Part shown: positions 46,170 to 59,005 of the stretch, one piece after another
How the letters are laid out: each line of letters opens with the position of its first letter
How positions within the stretch are numbered: the first letter of the stretch is position 1
DNA from: Siphonodentalium dalli
Taxonomy: Eukaryota > Mollusca > Scaphopoda > Gadilida > Siphonodentaliidae
Direction: 5' to 3'
Length of the DNA stretch: 64,000 nt
NCBI GenBank assembly: GCA_032622095.1
Contig: CP136064.1
Location: 196,761,948 to 196,825,947 of the forward strand
Translations under genes and position numbers: made by a program
The notes under the pieces: model-generated
Told to the model about the DNA's origin: nothing
Seen by the model: only the letters and a program-made list of their open reading frames with translations
Database searches by the model: none

Positions 46170-46870
46170 GACTAGCCGATGAGCCCGACGTTGTCCGGGC
46201 TATTCAAAAACCAAATTTCAAGTCGATAGCTCTACCCAGCCCGACGTTGTCCGGGCTATTCAAAAACCAAATTTCAAGTCGATAGCTCTACCCGTTTCCG
46301 AGATCTGGTCTGCGCATGCGCGAAGCTGGCGATGAGCCCGACGTTGTCCGGGCTATTCAAAAACCAAATTTCAACCGACAAAATTCGTATCCGGGGCAAG
46401 ATACATTCACATAGCAAATTTCAAGTCGATAGCTCCACCCGTTTCCGAGATCTCGTCTGCGCATGCGCGAAGCTGGCGTCGCACGGGCTCGGCGACCCGA
46501 TAAAATTCGTATCCGGGGCAAGATACATTCACATACCAAATTTCAAGTCGATAGCTCCACCCGTTTCCGAGATCTCGTCTGCGCATGCGCGAAGCTGGCG
46601 TCGCACGGGCTCGGCGACCCGATAAAATTCGTATCCGGGGCAAGATACATTCACATAGCAAATTTCAAGTCGATAGCTCCACCCGTTTCCGAGATCTCGT
46701 CTGCGCATGCGCGAAGCGGGCGCCGCACGGGCTCGCCAATACGACAACGTCCACCGCCTGGTCAAACTACACACACGCACCAAGTTTCGTCCCGATCGGT
46801 CGAGAATCGTAGATTTGTATTAATGACAAACATACAGACAAACATACAGACAGACAGAGGTCTTCAAAAT
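46170..46870 (+). repeat. Tandem array of a 122-bp unit with TGCGCATGCGC motif
   Basis: The head GATGAGCCCGACGTTGTCCG and the GGGCTATTCAAAAACC block occur two to three times, then at least three units of 122 bp follow (ATAAAATTCGTATCCGGGGC at 46500 and 46622). Each carries TTCAAGTCGATAGCTCCACC, GTTTCCGAGATCTCGTCTGC and GCGCATGCGCGAAGC. It ends in CAGACA runs. A reverse copy lies at 6300-6510. Confidence 0.9.
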
Positions 46871-47012
46871 ATATATGAGATATATACATGTAGAAATGGT
46901 ATGTAAAGCTTGGAATGTCCTGCGTATTTTTCCTATAATATACATATGCAAAAACTTGCAAGCTGAATTTGACTTATTTTGTTTCTATAAGACTATAACC
47001 CTGACCTATTGC

Positions 47013-47080
47013 ATGCCAACTGTTGGGAAGTTTGGGCAAAGTTGTGGGTGAGACCCACAAATCCCCTGTCGCCACGTCCC
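47013..47080. repeat. Short inverted repeat partner of 51362-51440
   Basis: CCAACTGTTGGGAAG...GAGACCC...CCCCTGTCGCCACGTCCC here is matched in reverse complement at 51.36-51.44 kb (GACGTGGCGACAGGGG...GTCTCACCC...CCAACAGTTGG). A shorter echo lies at 22.86-22.92 kb. Confidence 0.7.
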
Positions 47081-47084
47081 GCTA

Positions 47085-47325
47085 ATGGACCCTCGGTATA
47101 TTGAACCCTCTGACTGTCGCACCCTCGGACTATAGTATCCTCGGACCATTAAACTCTCGCAGTATCGAACCATCGGACTATTGCATGAACCCTCGGACTA
47201 TCGAACCCATCGGACTATTGAACCCTCGGACTATCGAACCCTCGGACTATTGAACCATCAGAGTGGCTCGGACTAACGCACTGTACCCGGCCTGTAATCG
47301 AACCCTTGGACTAACGTACTGTTCC
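47085..47325. repeat. Minisatellite, ~16-bp unit GAACCCTCGGACTATC
   Basis: About fourteen units of (T/C)GAACCCTCGGACTAT occur with single-base changes and a few interruptions. It is preceded by the short inverted repeat at 47013-47080. Confidence 0.9.
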
Positions 47326-48163
47326 CACCTTGGGGCTAACCGATCTATATACAGTTACTGGACAGATATAAAGTCCCACAAAACAAAATATTAATTGACA
47401 CCCCACACATCAAACACTAATGTACTCTATATTGGTTAATGGGAATGGGACATCAATTAAAACACTGTTTTTTTGGGGTGGGGGGGCTTTATGTCCAGAA
47501 ATATCGTCTTCGGTTTACCACATTACCACACAGACTCGTAACACAACTTGACACACAACAAAGTCGTTGGTCACAACGGAATTATATACGAATCAACACA
47601 CTGAATGAACCTTATAGGGGATCCCCTATACATGCAGTGTTTCCATACACTGCATGTGTCTATTCATTCATAATTGCCAACTACTGTGAAAACAAGTTTG
47701 ACACACATTCACACAGACTCATGCATGAACGCACGAACACACACACCCTCTCACCCTCACACACACACAAACACGTTTTAGTTCAAATGTAACTAAGCGT
47801 TAATTAAGAGATATTTAATTCTTAATTAAGAGATAGTAAGTCTCAATTAAAAGATAATTGCGGAATTTTATTTTTCGATTATGGCCCCAATACGCTTCCG
47901 TGACAACTGGTATATGCAACCACGCAATGCACAATATTAGTTTGCAGTATCTTGCTGTTTGAACATATCGTATCGATACCACCCACATACATGTATTTGT
48001 GCTGAATATCAAGTGATCGGCATTTAAAGCTGGTTTTTTTAAGCGTTGACCATTCATTAAATGTTGCTATTTTTGGTTTTGTGTGCACCAGATATGTGTA
48101 ACAACATGGAGAATGGGTAAACGCGGTGTTGCTGTTGCAAAAAACATACAGTAGTACCATTCG

Positions 48164-48187
48164 GTTATCATCATCATCATCATCATC
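48164..48187. repeat. ATC trinucleotide microsatellite
   Basis: Seven uninterrupted copies of ATC/TCA are present. Confidence 0.9.
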
Positions 48188-48288
48188 AAATGTTTCGGAA
48201 CAAGTCATTCTACTTTTGGTTCCGATATACAAACAAATTATCATATACATTATGTCACAATTACACAGTCATCGTATGTGTACTTCAG

Positions 48289-48725
48289 ACTCTATAGTTG
48301 ATAGTCCATCTGGGATTTGAATTATTTCAGTGAAGTGGCATTGACAGTGTTCAGAAAGTTTGTTCCAATGAACTAACTCGTTGCGTGAAGAAGTACTTCC
48401 CAAAGTTCTTATTCACGTTTTTCATTTGCAGCTTGAGATTATGTCCTCTCGTACTAGAATATGTTGCTTGCTGGAACAATTCATCTGTGTTGGTGTTATA
48501 CTGATTATGTAAGTGTATACATGTAAGTCTTAAGTCTCTATTAAATCATCTGGCAGACGCCTGTACTTTACAGACAATAAGTTCAACTCTGTATCCAAAG
48601 TGCTTTAACTGATGTACCAGTCTGGTTCCACGACGCTGCACTTTATCTAAAGCGGTGCAATCATATTTCAAATGAAAGTCCCATGCCTTGTTACACTATT
48701 CAATGATTATATGTGGCCTTGGTGA
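48289..48725 (-). pseudogene. Decayed L2/CR1-like retrotransposon 3' region
   Basis: On the minus strand RPHIIIE, a stop, CNKAWDFHLKYDCTALDKVQ, RRGTRLVHQLKH and STRGHNLKLQMKNVNKNFGK, then YFFTQRV, are readable with several stops. The GHN(L/K)KLQM...GKYFFTQRV block closely matches the relic at 26884-27433, so both derive from the same family. Confidence 0.8.
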
Positions 48726-48729
48726 ATAT

Positions 48730-49870
48730 ATAACCAAATATTATTTCCAGGTTTAAACACAGTGTCTTTCACAGAGTATATATAGGCAATTTTTGTCAAG
48801 TTTAGAACTTGTTGAAGATAGTCTATATATGGTACGCCTTTGTGTTTGATAAATTGCGTTCATTGTAAGCTAAATATAGACAGGGACGTTGTACAAACAC
48901 GAGAGCGCATCACGTGTGAATACCTAACATTAACGTTAAAGTGACATAATTCAATAATGATATTATCGTTTATAATATCTCGAGAAATCAAGGTTAATCA
49001 ATTATAGGAATGTAATAAACATATATAATATGGAGGTTCAAACGAGCTATACGGTTTAAGCCAGGATGCACTGTCCTGATTTTTTTTTGGAATTTGTTTA
49101 ATCTCAATAAAAACCGTACATATGCATACAGTATTTGAGATAAAATATATCAATAAGTTTACATGTGAAATTAATATTTACAAGTGATCAAGCACATTAC
49201 ATATATACAAGAAACACAACCTCGTTGTTTCAACGCTAAAGCGTCTGTGCACTCTTATCGTGCAGACATATATTCGGATCTCAATGTATAAGGTGTTGTG
49301 ATAAAATCACCTCAGTTGTTTTATCTGAGCCAATCTTTCATCAAGAAATATGACCAAAGGTGTGAGATAAGCTGATAGAACGACTTTATACTATCAAAGG
49401 TGTATGTTTATGTGTACACACACATATATCATTGCGATTGAGATCCGGAAATGGAGAAAACTATATATTTCTTGATATGTTTCGTTTCTTTCTTTAATGT
49501 GAGTATCATGGCAATTATTGTTAAAAAAAACAAGCAGATAAAAAAAAAAAAACAAACAAACAAATGTGTATATATATATAGGACATACCACAAAGTCGAC
49601 GTATTACATTATATCAGTTTCTATTTCGAGATTAGTCACCAAAATCTGCTACTGATTACGCCGGGAGTACGACTCGGCGGGAATAAACATATTTAAGGGT
49701 GGCAGCAAAACCGGAATTCAATAAATAGAACGCTTGTCATCGATATATACTCGTACAATTTTCAGGCAAATGTGTCAAATGAAATGTTACATTATATGCA
49801 TCTTGTCCCAGAAATGTATTGGTTTTATTGAATATTCAGCGTGTGCCTACATCTATATGTATCGACACAT
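48730..49870. other. Non-coding stretch, nothing recognised
   Basis: AT-rich; A-run at about 49540-49552 and TATATA near 49570. No motif is visible in the short ORFs. Confidence 0.4.
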
Positions 49871-49877
49871 GTCTTTA

Positions 49878-50019
49878 CCAGATGTGTGCCACATGTTGTT
49901 CAATCCATTTTTTACCCGATGTGTGCCACATGTTGTTCAATCCATTTTTTACCCGATGTGTGCCACATGTTGTTCAATCCATTTTTTCACCCGATGTGTG
50001 CCACATGTTGTTCAATCTA
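49878..50019. repeat. 37-bp tandem repeat, four copies
   Basis: The unit GATGTGTGCCACATGTTGTT, then CAATCCATTTTTTACCC, occurs four times almost without change (one extra base in the third junction). The first and last copies are partly diverged at their outer ends. Three overlapping ORFs arise because 37 is not a multiple of three. Confidence 0.93.
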
Positions 50020-50340
50020 TGCAAATAATTTTATTACGTCGTTTCACGGAAATTTGTATCTTAGTTTACGGCATACACTAAATTTGTATCAAATTATTAT
50101 AAGCTATACTACCTTTTATTTATCAATAACGCAACAGGTAGTCGAAAACATGTTTATGGATCTTCAGCATCCTTGTTATTGGTGAATCCCCTTTTTTGGT
50201 CACATACACCAAAGCGTCAAAGACGAAATGTATGTGGTGGCGACATTCAATTCGATCCCGCCAAAAAGGGGAGGGGGCTGACAGATGGAGAAACGGACCG
50301 ACTGTGCGCTAGCATCAGGTCCCTATAACGTATCGCCTTG

Positions 50341-50538
50341 GTACATACCCAAATAGTGGTGACAACAGCCAAGAAAATGGAACAAATACAACACAAGGTT
50401 GTGAATGAGGTGTCTGCACTCACTCAAGCGGAGGGTAGAGCAGAAGCCGGTAGTACAGGAAGCGAGGATAACCACCACCACATCCACTCAAGCGAAGTCT
50501 ATACGGCATATAGTCCATCCCACAATGAAGCCTACTAG
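50341..50538 (+). other. Unrecognised short ORF
   Basis: An open frame reads KKMEQIQHKVVNEVSALTQA and ends HHHIHSSEVYTAYSPSHNEA followed by Y and a stop. It has no ATG until codon 14 and no good splice acceptor in front. The polar, low-complexity composition would fit a cytoplasmic tail, but no family is recognised. Confidence 0.2.
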
Positions 50539-50544
50539 TACGGA

Positions 50545-51360
50545 ATGAACGCCAATGAGATGATAGCGACCCCGCCAACCCCCTGTCGTATATATGAATT
50601 GGCGGACTACCACCAATCGGGACATGGCAGTATTACATTGTGTCAAACTCCAGGCAGAGTTATCTCCCATCGCTCCGCTGAGATACATATTTCGCAGCGA
50701 TAGCGTAGAGGGCGCTGTATGGAGTTTGACATTGTGTATCTATTTATATGATGTAATGTGATATTACTTTAGTTTGTATTGGATATCAATTAAGTGACAT
50801 CTATAATGGTGCCATTAACCGGGCGACATCCAATTATTGTATACTTATAGTGTGAATAAGTGGCAAATTCAAGCTGAGCATGTCATTATAAGAAATAACC
50901 CGGGAAATTGAATAGAAATGGTAGAACATCTCGCTCAAGCGAAGGTGTCCTCGAAAGGGCAATACCCACTGAGTCGTTATTTCGTGGGAAAATCTGGATT
51001 CAGAATCCGAAACCGATTACGGGGCTGGGCTGAATCGAGATTACACGGATTCTAGGTCAAATTTTGAAATCCACGTGGTCTCCGATACTATGTTTAATAT
51101 TCTCCCAGCGTCAAACATCGCTCATGTATTTGACACATGTGTCATTTGTATTTTATATTTATAATGTTCATGTTTTTTGTGAAAGTCATGCTTTTTTCTC
51201 TGTGTATATACATAAAATATAGCACCCCCATTTAGCTGCCAATCCGACTTAATCAGATCTTTCTTCAAGTTAAAGAGTGTTTATTGATGAGGGCAAGCAT
51301 TTCTAACAGCTCTAGATATCCTGAATCAAATTCCGAAAACGTTGTGGAGAACACACGAGA
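50545..51360. other. Non-coding stretch, nothing recognised
   Basis: No motif-bearing ORF. The sequence becomes repeat-derived from 51362 onward. Confidence 0.35.
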
Positions 51361-52919
51361 CTTGTCAGTTGTACAGGGACGTGGCGACAGGGGTTGGTTG
51401 GGGTGTCTCACCCGAACTGTGGTACATCTCCAACAGTTGGAAATTCATGCCTGACACAATATTAGTTGGACATTAATTTGACACCATACTAGTCTGGTCG
51501 ATAAACTCAAATTTTAGGGTCAACCTAGAAAAAATTCGGACTAAGTTGGTTTTTATTTTGAAGAGGAAGCTCTCATCTATAACATATCCAAAATCCGCTA
51601 AAATCTGTTTTGAGCATTTTTTGTAATTTAAAATGGCGTCCAAGATGGCTGCCATTTTCCTATAAGCCAGCTTGGTGCAATTATAGTGACAATATCTTGT
51701 CATATGTATACACATGTATACATTTTTGTGAAGCTAAGACATAACGCCACCTTTATGTGCTAAAATTGGAACTTCCCGTCCAAGGTGGCCGTCAAAATGG
51801 CGACCGGAAGTGGATTGTTTACGTTTTTTACTAATATCTTTAAGATAAGTTTCTGTGGTTTGGAACTGGTTGAGAATTGTGACTTTATTTTGTATTTAAC
51901 ATGTTAACTGACCATTGGAGCAATGAAATATTCTGTTCGTGTGATCCACACCCCTTCCGATCACTCAAAAATTCGATTTTACAAAACGCGGTATAACATT
52001 TCACAAAAGAGCCCCATTGGGATTCTAGTCATATTTCATCAAGAAGTGGGAAGAACTGTGCAATGTAAGTGATGCATTCTATATCTTATTGATATTCGAA
52101 CTCAATGGTACACTTTGTCAAATTGTCACTTTGGCTCAAAATGGCAGTCAAAATGGCCGCCAAAATATGGAAAATAGTAATTATTTTCACAGCGTGCCAT
52201 ACAACCGCTTACAAGTTGTGGTGATGCACACAATTGACTATTCTGTCTCATATACATTGAATACCAACATTTCTTATGCACCTTGATTAATTTTTACTAT
52301 TTACTATTCTGAAATTACCAGAATTATGTGATTTTTCTATCACAAACAGCATCAAACAAATCACTTTTCATGTTTGGACCATTTTTTCAGGTAAAATGGA
52401 ACTATCTTTGGTATCAAAGGTTCTTTTTATTTTGATATGCCTTAAATGTGTCAAAGTGTGGTTTTTTAGACAATATTACTCAAGATGACTTGAGTTTATA
52501 TTCCGAACATTATTCTCTGCTGTTCCGAAATGGTAGCAAATTGTAACTCACTTGGTTATTAAACATGCTACTTAATCAACTGACAACTAAATCTTATATT
52601 CTGGTTGTCCCAGCACCTTATGCATCACGACAAATTCATGTTAAGGGATGCAGTATGGATTTTGCCGAACACCTCTTTTGGGATTCTGTCCATGTTTTTT
52701 AACGAAACGGACAGAACGTTGAAACTGAACTGAAAGGGATCACATTATGTGGCTACTCTGGCCCATTAGCATCAAAATTGATTAACTTATAAATTATTGT
52801 CAGGAAAACCGTTTTCTTCACGTTGCATATAAAACGCAATTAATGTGGAGAACACTCTGATATTACCTCTATCGATTAACATATCCTTGAGTTATTGTGG
52901 AAAGCGACAGTCACCCAAA

Positions 52920-53740
52920 GGTGCACCAGTACAAATCACACATGAGCATGCAGTCACTCAATATATACATGGACACCACATAAATGGACATGTGCCACTC
53001 GCTGTATAGACATACACCTCACACATTACCATACATCCACACTTTGGTTTACACATACACCAACGCATGACCCTATAACCGTGAATAACCATGCACACAC
53101 CAGGTATACTCCTACACCTCACACGGCCTGTATACACATTCACTACATTCATGAACACAAAATAACCTATTGTATACCTATTCTCCTCACCATAGACCAT
53201 ACAGTCACTCCATGTATATTTATTTGCCATGTGCATAGATATATAGCCATTAAGATATATATATATATACACCCCACCGATGACGATACAGTCACTACTG
53301 GTATACCTGTTCGCTACATCCATGATCATACATCACTTCTTGTATACCTATTTGCCTCACCAGTGGTCATACAGTCTCACTCCCTGTTTATATACATATT
53401 TGCGACACCGTGGCCATATAGCCACTCAAGATATACATATACAGTAATACACCCAACCCAAAACCATCGAGTCACTCCAGGTATATACATATAGACCTCA
53501 CCAATGGCCTTACAGTCCTTCTAGATATAGTAATGTCCCGTACCGCGCACACGGCCATTCATACACTCCAGACTTGGATATACACCTGACCCATGACAAA
53601 TCAGCCTCTCGCTGTATACGCATAAACCACATTCGTGATCATAGTCACTCCTTGTATATCAATTCACCCCACCATTAATTTTGCCATACTGTCAATCCAT
53701 ATATACGTAGTGGTCGTGCCATGGCCATATCAGTGGAGTC
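52920..53740 (+). repeat. CA-rich minisatellite, first half of the outer core
   Basis: Units resemble TATACACCTCACCCATGACC followed by ATACAGTCACTCCATG, about 45-55 bp each and strongly diverged. ORFs here (for example 53081-53494) repeat HIH/YTYT-like text and are by-products. Confidence 0.82.
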
Positions 53741-53775
53741 GCTTAACCCACAATAATGGAAGAATCGTTCACTTC

Positions 53776-56700
53776 TGGATAAAAGCACCAAACTTCGCAC
53801 ATATAATGTCCACTATATCCCTGATCATAATCCAGCTGGTTCCAGCTTTCGGTTTAGTGGAACCCGTTAAATTCAAGATGGGGCCCAACATGGCCGCCGT
53901 TTTTCAGACGGGTCACTAAGTCAGTTTGATGCAAATTATAGTATGACAGTCTTGTCATATGTATACAAATGTATGCATTTTTGTGAAGATAAGATAAAAT
54001 GCCACCATTATAGGGTAAAATTGGAACTCACCGTCCACGATGGCCGTCAAAATGGCAGCTGGAAGTGGAAAATTTGATATTTTTTTTCTCTACTATCTTT
54101 AAGATCAGTTTATGCTGTTTGGTACTGGTTGAGAATTGTGACTTTATGTTGTATTGTTCATGTTAACTGACCATTGGGGCAATGACATATCCCATTCATG
54201 GTGTCATTAACCCTTCTGGTCCCTCAAAAATTCGATTTTACAGAAAGCGGTATAAAATTTTACCAAAAATCACCATTGGGATTTCTAGTCATATTTCATC
54301 AAGAAATGGACAGAACTGTGAAATTTTAGTGAAACATTCCATTTCTTATGTACATTCCAACTCATTAGTACGACAATTGTCACTTTGGCTAAAAATGCTG
54401 CAGAAATGGCGCCCAACATGGCAGCCGGAAGTGGAAAATTTGATTTGTTTTCTCTAATGTCTTTAAGATCAGTTTATGCTGTTTGGTATTGATTGAGAAT
54501 TCTCACTTTATGTTGTAATATTCATAATAACTGACCATTGGAGCAATGAAATATGCCATTCATGAAGTCAGAAACCCTCCTGATCCCTCAAAAATTCGAT
54601 TTTACAGAAAGCGGTATAATATTTTCCCAAAATCACCATTGTGATTTTTAGTCATATTTCATCAAGAAAGGGGCAAAACTGTGCAATTTGAGTGAAACAT
54701 TCCATTTATTATGCATATTCCAACTCATTGGTTCCAAAATTGTCACTTTGGCTTAAAATGGCTGCAAAAATGGCGGCCAAAATGTGAAAAATGGTAAATA
54801 TTGCCCCATGCTGCGTGCCATGCAACCACACACAAGTTGTGGTTGATGATAAAATTTGACTATTATGTGTTATATAGATTGAATACTAACATTTCATATG
54901 CACCCAACAAGTTAATTTTTCATATATATCCCAAACATTATTCTCTGCTGTTCCGAAAAGGTAGCAAATTGTGACATACTGGGTTATTAAACATGTTACT
55001 TAATCAAGTGAAAACTATAGGTTCTATTATGGTTGTCCCAGTACCTTATGAGGCATGACAAATTCATTTTAAAGGATGCAGTATGGAATTTTGCCTAAAA
55101 AACTTCTTTTGAGATTCTGGCTATGTTTCTGAAGGAAAATGGGCATGCAGAACTTCGAACTGAGCTGAGCGGGACCAATTGATGTTGCTACTCTCACAAA
55201 TTAGCGTCAAAATTTATCAACATTGATCAACTTAATACATTATGTTTGTAAAAATAGAAGTCAGGGAGTGACTTTGTAGTCACAGATGATGTGAATAGGT
55301 ATACATGAAATATAATCACTAATGGTGTGACTAGTTATACAAGGAGTGTCTATATGGTCATGTGTGTAGTGTTTATGGTGAGATGCAGGTAAACAAGGAG
55401 TGCTGATGCATGAGGTGAATAGGTATACGTGGAGTGGCTGTATAGTCACTGAAGTGGTGTATGGGTATAACAAGAGTAGCTACATTCCATCCGTATGTTG
55501 TCTATGTATATATGGAGTGACTTTATGATCATGTGTGGAATCTACAGGTGTACATTTGGTGGCTTTATTGTCATGGATGGGTGTATATGTATACATGTAT
55601 TGGTTGTATGAAACTGGGTGGGGTGTATGGATACATAATGAGTGGTTGTATGCTCATGGGTATAATAATTATAGGTGTACATGGAACGGTTGTATGGTCA
55701 TGATTGTTGAAATGTATATGCATACATGCATAGCTGGATGGTCATTGGCGAGTGTGTTGGTATATATGAAGTGGCATTGTGATCTTAGGTGCATATGGTA
55801 TGTATGTGCATCTTTGCTGTTGGTGTATTGTCATTAGGGGATATATTTGTATACAGGGAGTCGCTGTATGATCATGGATCGGTGTATGCGTATACAGCGA
55901 ATGGCTTAATTGCCATGCGTGAGATGTATATGCAAGTCTGGAGTATACAAATGGCCATGTGGTATTGGTGTATCCATTCAATGCTGAGGTGTATATGTAT
56001 ACATTGAATGACTCTATGGCCATGTGTGGGTGTATATGTATATCTTGAGAGGCTATATGCCATGTATGTGGCAAATGGGTATGAGGGAGATACCATATGG
56101 CCGATTGTGAGTTGGTATAAATGGTACTGGTATGTCTTGAAGGATTGCATGGCAATTAGTGAGGTGTATACGCACAACTGGAGTGACTATATGGTCATGA
56201 GTGGCGTGTATATGTATATTTTGAGTGGCTATATGGCCATGTGTATAAGGGAGTGACCGCATGGCCAATGGTGATGTGATGTGCTGGGCATTGGTATGTC
56301 TTGAAAGCTGCATGGCCACTGGTGAGGTGTATATGTATACCTGGAGTGACTTTATAGGCATGGGTGGGGTGCATATGTATATATTTAGTGGCTATATGAC
56401 CATTGGTGCGGCCAATATGTGTATAAATATATGGCCAATTGTGATGTGAATTGGTAAACAATGATTCACTATATGACCACGAATGTGGTTATGAGTATAC
56501 AGCGAGTGGCTGAATTGTCATGAGTGAGGTGTATGCGCAAGCCTGGGTGTATGAATGGTCGTGTGAGCGGGGTATTGGTATATATAGAACGTCTATATGG
56601 CCATTGGTGGTGCGTATATGTGTACTTGGAGTGACTCTATTGTTATGGGTGTGGTGTATATGTATAGCTTGAGTGACTATGGCCATGCGTGTGGCAAATA

Positions 56701-58217
56701 TATATACATGGGGTAATTGTATGGCCAATGGTGAGGCGAATATGTATACATTAAGTGACTGTATGATCATGAATGGGGTGTAGAGCTATATATAGAGTGA
56801 TTACACGGTCGTGGGTGAGGCGTAGAAGTATACATGCATGGTGACTTGTGACGAAATAGTCAAGTGTGGTGTACGGTTATACCTAAATATGGCTGTACGG
56901 TCATGGATGAAATGTGTGTGTAAAAATCGAGTGGCAACATGGTCATTTATGTGGTGTTTATGTATATATGGAGCGAGTGTATGGTCATGGGTGTGTTGTA
57001 GATGTGTAAATTTGGGTGGGTATCGCTTTACACAATAACTCAGGGACATGTTAATCGATATAGAGGTAATGTCAGGGAGTTCTACACCCTGATGGTGGTT
57101 TATATGCACAATGGGGGAAACGGTTTTCCTGATATTAGTCATTTCGATGCCAATGAGCCACAATTTTACTGTCGTAGCCTCATAATAATGCCCCTTTCAG
57201 TTCAGTTTCAAAGTGCTGTCCATTTCCGTACAAAAAACATGGTCAGAATCCCAAAAAAAGGTTTGGGCAAAATTCCGTACTGCATCGTTTATAACTAATT
57301 TGTCATGCCTCATAAGTAACATGGTTAATACAAAGTGAGTCACAATTTGCTACCTTTTTGGAACATCAGAGAATAATATTAAGGATATATATGAAAAATA
57401 TTTTTTTTACCAAATTTGGTTGCCATTTTGCAAACCATCTTGAGTAATATTGTCCAAAAACAGATAAGTGTGACCCATTTAAGACAGATCAAGACAATAA
57501 ACACCTTCGATATAATTTTTTCATCAACCACAACTGGTATGCGGTTGCATGACTCGCTGGGGCAATATTTACATTTTTTCCATATTCTGGCTGCCATTTT
57601 GGCAGCCATTTTGAGCCTAATTGACAATTTGGTACTATTGAGTTGGAATATTCATAAGAAATGGAATTTGTCACTTAGATTGCACAGTTCTTCCCATTTC
57701 TTGACGAAATATGACTAGAATACCAATGGTGATTTTTTGTGAATTTTTATACCGCTTTCTATAAAATCGAATTTTTAAGGGATCGGAGTTGGCAGGAGGC
57801 CACGAATGGAATATTTCATTGCTACAATGTTCGGTTAACATGACCAATACAAAATAAAGTTGCAATTCTCAAACAGTTCCAAAAAGCAGGAACTGATTTG
57901 AAAGATATTAGTGAAAAAACGTCAATTTTTTTTTATTTTGGCGTCCATTATGGCGGCCATTTTGGATTATCAGAGACAAATTGAATGTGGATACAAAGGC
58001 GGACATCCATGGTATATCGCTTCGACAATCTCCAATGTCTATATATCCTTTAATATAGCCATTATATTCGATACCAAATAGATACCCCTAAATCTCAAAT
58101 TTTCGAATTGTCAAGGTCAATTTGAAGGTCGAGGGGTCACCAAAAACCTGGAACCAGCTAACTGGTTGATGAGGACCACACACCCAACCAACCCTGACAG
58201 TTTCATGCTTTTATCCA
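53776..58217. mobile_element. Inner long-inverted-repeat element (~4.4 kb) with opposite core orientation
   Basis: Ends are TTCTGGATAAAAGCA on the left and, in reverse complement, TTTTGGATAAAAGCA on the right, followed on both sides by GCTGGTTCCAG(C/G)TTT. Arms 53776-55255 and 57035-58217 have the same content as the outer arms. The left arm carries a ~370-bp tandem duplication (about 54061-54432 and 54433-54797). The core 55260-57030 is the minisatellite in minus orientation. Confidence 0.78.
55260..57030 (-). repeat. Minisatellite core of the inner element
   Basis: Diverged 45-55-bp units read GGTGTATATGTATACATGGA followed by GTGACTGTATGGTCATG on the plus strand, which is the reverse complement of the unit in the outer core. 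About thirty-five units. Overlapping ORFs on both strands are array by-products. Confidence 0.85.
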
Positions 58218-58219
58218 AA

Positions 58220-59005
58220 ATATATGATATACATATACACCTCACCCATGACCACAGCGTCACTCCAGGTGTGTGTATATATACAGCACCAATGGCCATA
58301 CAGCCCTTCTAGATATACCAATACCCCGCACACACTTCAGACTTGCATATACAGCTCAACCGTGACAATTCAGCCACTCGCTGTATACTTATACACCGTC
58401 TCCATGAGCATTCAGCTATTCACTGTATGCTTGTACACACCACCAATGACAATACAATAGGCCCTACATATAAACATATACATCCCACCCATCACCATGA
58501 GGTCACTCTCTATATAAACTAGCGTACTCCAGGTATGTATATACACTTCAACAATGACCGTGCAGTCATTCCATGTACACATATACACATTGCCCATAAC
58601 CATACAACCACACCCTATTTATACATACACCCATCCATAACCATACATCCAACATATGCATACATATACACCCACCCATGACAATACAGCCACCCAATGT
58701 ACACCTGTACAGCCCACCAATGTACACCTGTACAGCCCACCCCTGACCACACAGTCACTCCATATATACATACAGGACAGTGTAGCTGCTCTCGTTATGC
58801 CCATACACCACTTCATTGACCAGACAGCCACTCACTGTAAACATGTTCACCTCACACATAACCATACAGCTACTCCTTATATACATATATATCTTACCAT
58901 GGACACCCCATGGCCATATAGTCACACATTGTATAACTATTCACATCATTCATGAATACAATAACTCTATGTATACCTACTCACCTCGCCTATGACCATG
59001 CAGTC
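58220..59005 (+). repeat. CA-rich minisatellite, second half of the outer core
   Basis: Same unit and same orientation as 52920-53740, beginning ATATACACCTCACCCATGAC. One stretch (CCAATGTACACCTGTACAGCC) is locally duplicated at 58695-58740. Confidence 0.82.

Noticed and set aside
52958-58955. Numerous 60-137-codon ORFs rich in H, Y, T and I
   Set aside because: They lie on both strands of CA/GT-rich minisatellite cores and change frame with the repeat; composition follows the repeat, with no independent motif.
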